DNA of 64,000 nt from an uncultured Alphaproteobacteria bacterium. GTDB taxonomy: Bacteria; Pseudomonadota; Alphaproteobacteria; RF32; CAG-239. Below the pieces are notes generated by a model. It worked only from the letters and a program-made list of their open reading frames with translations, had not been told where the DNA came from and searched no databases. Made by a program: the position numbers and the translations under genes. The DNA is taken from NCBI GenBank assembly GCA_910576955.1, contig CAJTJB010000003.1, positions 110,412 to 174,411 on the forward strand. The letters are read 5' to 3'. This document shows positions 61,084 through 64,000 of the stretch, piece after piece (positions within the stretch are counted from its first letter, which is position 1; each line of letters begins with the position of its first letter).

Positions 61084-61593
61084 TTATCCTTCAACGGAAT
61101 GAACAAGGCTATAAACCAGAAAATCTTCGGGAATTCCCTCTCTCTGAAAGACTTTATAAGCCTTTGGCGTCAGTTTGCATTTGCAAATGTAACGGCGTAA
61201 AGCGCGATGGTCACCCATCCGGATCAGGGCAACCTGCAGAGGTGTCATAACCTCATCAAATTTCTGGATGTCAGTGTGAGCCAAAAGCATATCGGCATAA
61301 GCATTGGCAATACCTCGCCCGAATGGAATAAGTTTCTCCACATCGTGATAACTTATAAAAGCATTGGGCGATGTTACTAACATAAATCTGATTTCATTCA
61401 GATTACCTCTTTCTACCAGAGCATCTAATGCATCGGGCCACAAAAGGGTACGGGCAATTGCCATCATGATTTCTTCGTGGTTTCCCCGTTGAACAAGTGC
61501 GACATCTTCACCGCCCATCAACGTTTCAGAATTGGTCAGATACTCAATAATTGCAGTGTGTTTTCCTGCCTTAATCAACTCAAATAATTTCAT
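61084..61593 (-). CDS. Unknown helical-repeat-like protein (169 residues)
   Basis: The protein is helix-rich, with pairs of short amphipathic helices (ELIKAGKHTAIIEYL, ALVQRGNHEEIMMAIAR, ALVERGNLNEIRFMLVTS) of about 33-residue period; the G-(N/K)-x-(E/T)-x-I pattern is like degenerate ankyrin/HEAT repeats. No signal peptide. It has a TTGACA/TAGTCT promoter overlapping the end of the next gene on the same strand, no ribosome-binding site, and its own terminator. Confidence 0.6.
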   Translation of the reverse strand: MKLFELIKAGKHTAIIEYLTNSETLMGGEDVALVQRGNHEEIMMAIARTLLWPDALDALVERGNLNEIRFMLVTSPNAFISYHDVEKLIPFGRGIANAYADMLLAHTDIQKFDEVMTPLQVALIRMGDHRALRRYICKCKLTPKAYKVFQREGIPEDFLVYSLVHSVEG

Positions 61594-61650
61594 AAGATAA
61601 AAGTTTTAAAGATAAATAATAGATAATATAAAAATATGTAAGCAGCCAAA

Positions 61651-61679
61651 AGACTAACATTAAACTGCTTTTTTGTCAA
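61651..61679 (-). promoter_or_regulatory. Promoter for the gene at 61084-61593
   Basis: On the minus strand TTGACA (61674-61679) and TAGTCT (61651-61656) are 17 bp apart. The -35 overlaps the stop of the glycosyltransferase gene. The leader ends AACTTTTATCTT with no Shine-Dalgarno sequence. Confidence 0.6.
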
Positions 61680-62755
61680 GATTTATTTTTCTTCACATCT
61701 TCAATAATCCGCTTAAACTTCTCCGCCGTCTGCTCGGTAGTGAAGTTCTTGAGCGTAATCTCCTGCGCGCGTCTGGCTTTTTCAAGACGTTCCGCCTCGT
61801 TTGCCGGGTCAAGGTAATACTTAATCAGCGCCACCAACTCCTCTTCCGTCTTCCACATCGGCACGGAATCACCGTAAACAGCTTCAATCTCGGGCATATA
61901 GTCAGAGATAAGCATCGTCCCACACGCCGTCACATCGTATGTACGGTTGTTGATAAACCCGTTATCGCGCATATCCCCGCGATGGTCATTCAAGACAATC
62001 TTTGCCGAGCTGTAATACCGGTGCAATTCTTTATTGTCAATAAAACCGCCTTTTGCCACATCTCCCCAGTTCGGACCATAAATCGTAATCGGCAACCCAT
62101 ATTTTAAGGCAATAACCGGCGCGCCGCTTTTCCGAATAGCTCCCACAAAGAGAACATCGCTTTTTACAGTTTCATCATATTCATAATAAAATTTCTGCGT
62201 ATTTGTAAATTGCGGAACATAATAGGCATTAAATCCCGCTTTTTTAAGCTTTTCGGAATAAGGAAATGACGCAACCGCCAACGCGTCATAAAACTGTAAT
62301 TCATCATACGCAAGCTGCTGTCCGCCAAATACATTAAGCTTAATCTTATCACGCTTACCAATAAATTCTTTTTGCGGTTTTGTATAGCGCAACGGGTAGA
62401 GCATATAAGCAATATTGATATGCCTGTGGTCAGGAAACGGCGGTTTGAATTTATAATATCCCCTCAAATAAACCTGAATACCGAAATAGTCATGATAAGA
62501 TTTTCTTTCTTCCATAAAAACCATATCCGGCAAAGAATGCGAAATTTTAAAAGCCTCCACCAAGTCATATCCCAGCCAGACTTCTCCGGGATAAGTATCC
62601 CGATACGCACAGTTATTAACCAAAACAGCGTCATAGTCAATATCGGGTTTAGTTTGCTTTTCTGCTGTCCAAAAGCGCTGTTGAAAAGCCTGTTCAACGG
62701 CAAAACATAAAAACACCCCGATAATAAATGAAAAAACAATCTTATATCTCGTCAT
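61676..62755 (-). CDS. Glycosyltransferase-like protein (CgeB/GT1 type) with an N-terminal membrane anchor
   Basis: The 359-residue protein has an N-terminal signal anchor (IVFSFIIGVFLCFAVEQAF). The C-terminal half matches the Glyco_trans_1_2/CgeB fold: PITIYGPNWG, ELHRYYSSAKIVLNDHRGDM, RTYDVTACGTMLISDYMPE and LIKYYLDPANEAERLE. A positive N-terminus and following charged loop suggest the catalytic part faces the periplasm, which is unusual for this fold; cytoplasmic orientation cannot be excluded. It overlaps the gene at 62742 by 14 bp, and a close paralog begins at 63579. Confidence 0.75.
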   Translation of the reverse strand: MTRYKIVFSFIIGVFLCFAVEQAFQQRFWTAEKQTKPDIDYDAVLVNNCAYRDTYPGEVWLGYDLVEAFKISHSLPDMVFMEERKSYHDYFGIQVYLRGYYKFKPPFPDHRHINIAYMLYPLRYTKPQKEFIGKRDKIKLNVFGGQQLAYDELQFYDALAVASFPYSEKLKKAGFNAYYVPQFTNTQKFYYEYDETVKSDVLFVGAIRKSGAPVIALKYGLPITIYGPNWGDVAKGGFIDNKELHRYYSSAKIVLNDHRGDMRDNGFINNRTYDVTACGTMLISDYMPEIEAVYGDSVPMWKTEEELVALIKYYLDPANEAERLEKARRAQEITLKNFTTEQTAEKFKRIIEDVKKNKS

Positions 62756-63275
62756 TTTTCAGTCCTTGTATAATAGAATGCAGCCAAACGGCAAATGAAC
62801 GAACATCAATATCGCTATCAAAAAAGTCGGTCTGGCAAAGATTTTTCTCCAAACAATTATGAATGGCAAAAAAAGCGGTTTTGTAATTAAATTGGCTTAA
62901 ATAACCGTGATGGTATTCATTAATCGGCAATACCAGCTGATATGCGTCAAAAGCCTGTAAATCAAAATCATTAAAACAATCCCCGACAATAGCAATGTTT
63001 GTTCTGTTGCTGTCCGGGGGCGGAATGGGTATCGGGTCATAATCTTTGCGGGTATGGACAAATTGTAAGTTAGTGCGCGGCAAAAAATCCGGACAGGAAA
63101 AAGAATATCCCAATTTTAACAATTCAAATTTTAATTTTTGGGCAAACGGACCGTAAAACAGGGCATGGGGAGCATGAATTTCCGCGCAATAATGCCATTT
63201 ATGCCATAAAAAATGCCCGAAGGATATACCCAAAGCAATAAAAAACACACAAAATATAAGTTGAACTTTGTTCAT
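62742..63275 (-). CDS. Unknown membrane-anchored protein (177 residues)
   Basis: An N-terminal signal anchor (LIFCVFFIALGISFGHFLW) is followed by a soluble region with PHALFYGPFAQKLKFELL, NIAIVGDCFNDFDL and YLSQFNYKTAFFAIHNCLEK, giving a Rossmann-like beta-alpha pattern. No family recognised; the IVGDCF and AYQLVLPINEYHHG segments could be the start of a glycosyltransferase-like domain. It is the first gene downstream of the structured leader and overlaps the next gene, so the leader probably controls both. Confidence 0.55.
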   Translation of the reverse strand: MNKVQLIFCVFFIALGISFGHFLWHKWHYCAEIHAPHALFYGPFAQKLKFELLKLGYSFSCPDFLPRTNLQFVHTRKDYDPIPIPPPDSNRTNIAIVGDCFNDFDLQAFDAYQLVLPINEYHHGYLSQFNYKTAFFAIHNCLEKNLCQTDFFDSDIDVRSFAVWLHSIIQGLKNDEI

Positions 63276-63482
63276 CGTCTTGTATCTTTCGTTCTAATTA
63301 AAAGAAAAAGACCGCAAAGTTAGGCGGTCGGGAGTTAGAACAGTCAGATACAAATGACCTCGTTGCCTTACGAACAACGACATCCCGACCTTTAGGTGTC
63401 GGGACACTTGGTAGCAAATGTTGCATCTTGGTGTTCTAAGCCAATCTACTAACTATGTGTCACTTTTCAAAATAGAAAAGTA
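63276..63482 (-). ncRNA. Structured leader RNA with a terminator/antiterminator arrangement
   Basis: From an inferred start near 63480 to the gene start at 63275. Stems in RNA sense: an enclosing TTAGAACA/TGTTCTAA (63432-63439 with 63335-63342), GCAA-CAT-TTGC (63414-63424), TCCCGAC/GTCGGGA (63398-63404 with 63383-63389) and CGTTG/CAACG (63375-63379 with 63361-63365), then a terminator GACCGC/GCGGTC followed by T5CT4. GGTCGGGA (63383-63390) can instead pair perfectly with TCCCGACC (63326-63333), which includes the terminator's 5' arm. That would be an antiterminator. It resembles no riboswitch class I can name. Confidence 0.65.
63301..63329 (-). terminator. Conditional terminator in the leader
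   Basis: GACCGC-CTAACTTT-GCGGTC followed by TTTTTCTTTT, 26 bp before the start codon. Confidence 0.75.
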
Positions 63483-63487
63483 AGCAC

Positions 63488-63515
63488 AGTATAAGAAATA
63501 TAAGATAAAAGACAA
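63488..63515 (-). promoter_or_regulatory. Promoter of the structured leader
   Basis: On the minus strand TTGTCT (63510-63515) and TATACT (63488-63493) are 16 bp apart. Confidence 0.5.
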
Positions 63516-63578
63516 TAAAAAAAAGCACCTATTCACATTGCAAAAATATGAATAAAATAAAAAAGATAAAACAATAAG

Positions 63579-64000
63579 CTATTTTTTCTTTACATCTTCA
63601 ATAATCCGCTCAAACTTCTCCGCTGTTTGTTCGGCAGTAAAGTTTTTGAGTGTGATTTCCTGTGCCCGTTTGGCTTTTTCAAGACGTTCCGCCTCGTTTG
63701 CGGGATCAAGGTAATATTTAATCAATTCGACAAGTTCTTTTTCCGTCTTCCACATTGGCACGGAATCGCCGTAAACAGCCTCAATCTCGGGCATATAGTC
63801 AGAAATAACGAGGGTTCCGCACGCTGTACCGTCAAAAATCCGGTTGCTGATAACGCCGTGAACCAACATCTCGGGTCGGGAATCGTTTAAGACAATCTTT
63901 GCCGAGCTGTAATAGCGGTGTAAATCGCGGTTGTCGATAAATTCGCCTTTGGCATCGCCGCCCCAATACGGACCATAAATCGTAATCGGCAGTTTGTGCT
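63579..64000 (-). CDS. Glycosyltransferase-like protein, 5' end outside the window
   Basis: The frame is open to the window edge, so the start and N-terminus are missing; at least 139 residues are visible. The sequence PITIYGPYWG, DLHRYYSSAKIVLND, FDGTACGTLVISDYMPE and LIKYYLDPANEAERLE is nearly identical to the C-terminal part of the gene at 61676-62755. This is a tandem duplication of a CgeB/GT1-type glycosyltransferase, with about 300 bp between the copies containing the leader RNA. Confidence 0.8.
   Translation of the reverse strand, partial: HKLPITIYGPYWGGDAKGEFIDNRDLHRYYSSAKIVLNDSRPEMLVHGVISNRIFDGTACGTLVISDYMPEIEAVYGDSVPMWKTEKELVELIKYYLDPANEAERLEKAKRAQEITLKNFTAEQTAEKFERIIEDVKKK

Noticed and set aside
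60725..61102. Open frames inside repeat clusters (also near 6772, 29808, 30101, 46964, 47017)
   Set aside because: Their translations (Pro/Gly/Arg-rich strings) recur wherever the G-rich hairpin repeats occur and reflect the repeat DNA, not protein selection.

Overview
The window looks like chromosomal DNA of a Gram-negative alphaproteobacterium, probably an anaerobic or microaerobic host- or gut-associated lineage. The evidence is: lpxI followed directly by lpxB (the LpxI route of lipid A synthesis, common in Alphaproteobacteria); a GTTC-N7-GTTC site of the alphaproteobacterial LexA type upstream of a UmuC-like polymerase; an initiator tRNA with A-U instead of G-C at anticodon-stem pair 29:41, as in rhizobia; and acetate kinase plus a flavin reductase-rubredoxin fusion, which suggest fermentative, oxygen-avoiding metabolism. 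The genus is an inference and cannot be fixed from the sequence alone.

Layout. 0.5-8.2 kb: a DUF805 membrane protein with a histone-H1-like tail, a histidine phosphatase, an RsmB-type rRNA methyltransferase, acetate kinase with a P-loop kinase, an EF-hand exported protein, and an SOS-type UmuC. 8.3-14 kb: two unknown genes around a dUTPase, a TrkH potassium transporter and a large membrane protein. 14.4-20.9 kb: a three-gene operon encoding a metallopeptidase-like/Gln-Asn-repeat/VWA protein, a MoxR/CobS-like AAA ATPase and a small protein. 21-27 kb: an unknown gene, phosphatidylserine decarboxylase coupled to a ParB-like-fold protein and a GT2 glycosyltransferase, then two convergent-strand glycosyltransferases. 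27-35 kb: small envelope proteins, the rubredoxin fusion, a 1031-residue PcfJ-like/leucine-rich protein and an exported nitroreductase. 35-43 kb: penicillin-binding protein 1C coupled to a bacterial alpha-2-macroglobulin with an intact CxEQ thioester. 43-51 kb: an SDR-like protein, a coupled HAD phosphatase/P-loop kinase pair, an alpha/beta hydrolase and an FrhB/polysaccharide pyruvyl transferase fusion. 52-56.3 kb: a strongly AT-rich island of unknown exported and membrane proteins ending beside an initiator tRNA gene. 56.6-60.7 kb: lpxI, lpxB, comEC. 61-64 kb: an unknown gene, glycosyltransferases, and a structured RNA leader.

The intergenic space is packed with several families of short hairpin-forming repeats, often nested or arranged head to head. 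One family carries an inner structured module of about 120-155 bp whose stems are kept by compensatory changes between copies. One repeat has run into the 3' end of umuC and supplies its last codons and stop.

The most unusual signals are: (1) that covarying nested repeat; (2) a roughly 200-nt leader at 63276-63482 in which one segment can pair with either of two partners, one of which overlaps an intrinsic terminator arm; (3) a set of about eight unknown genes that have good TTGACA/TATAAT-like promoters but no Shine-Dalgarno sequence, while nearly all recognisable genes around them have one; and (4) the VWA-AAA operon with a palindrome over its -10 box.
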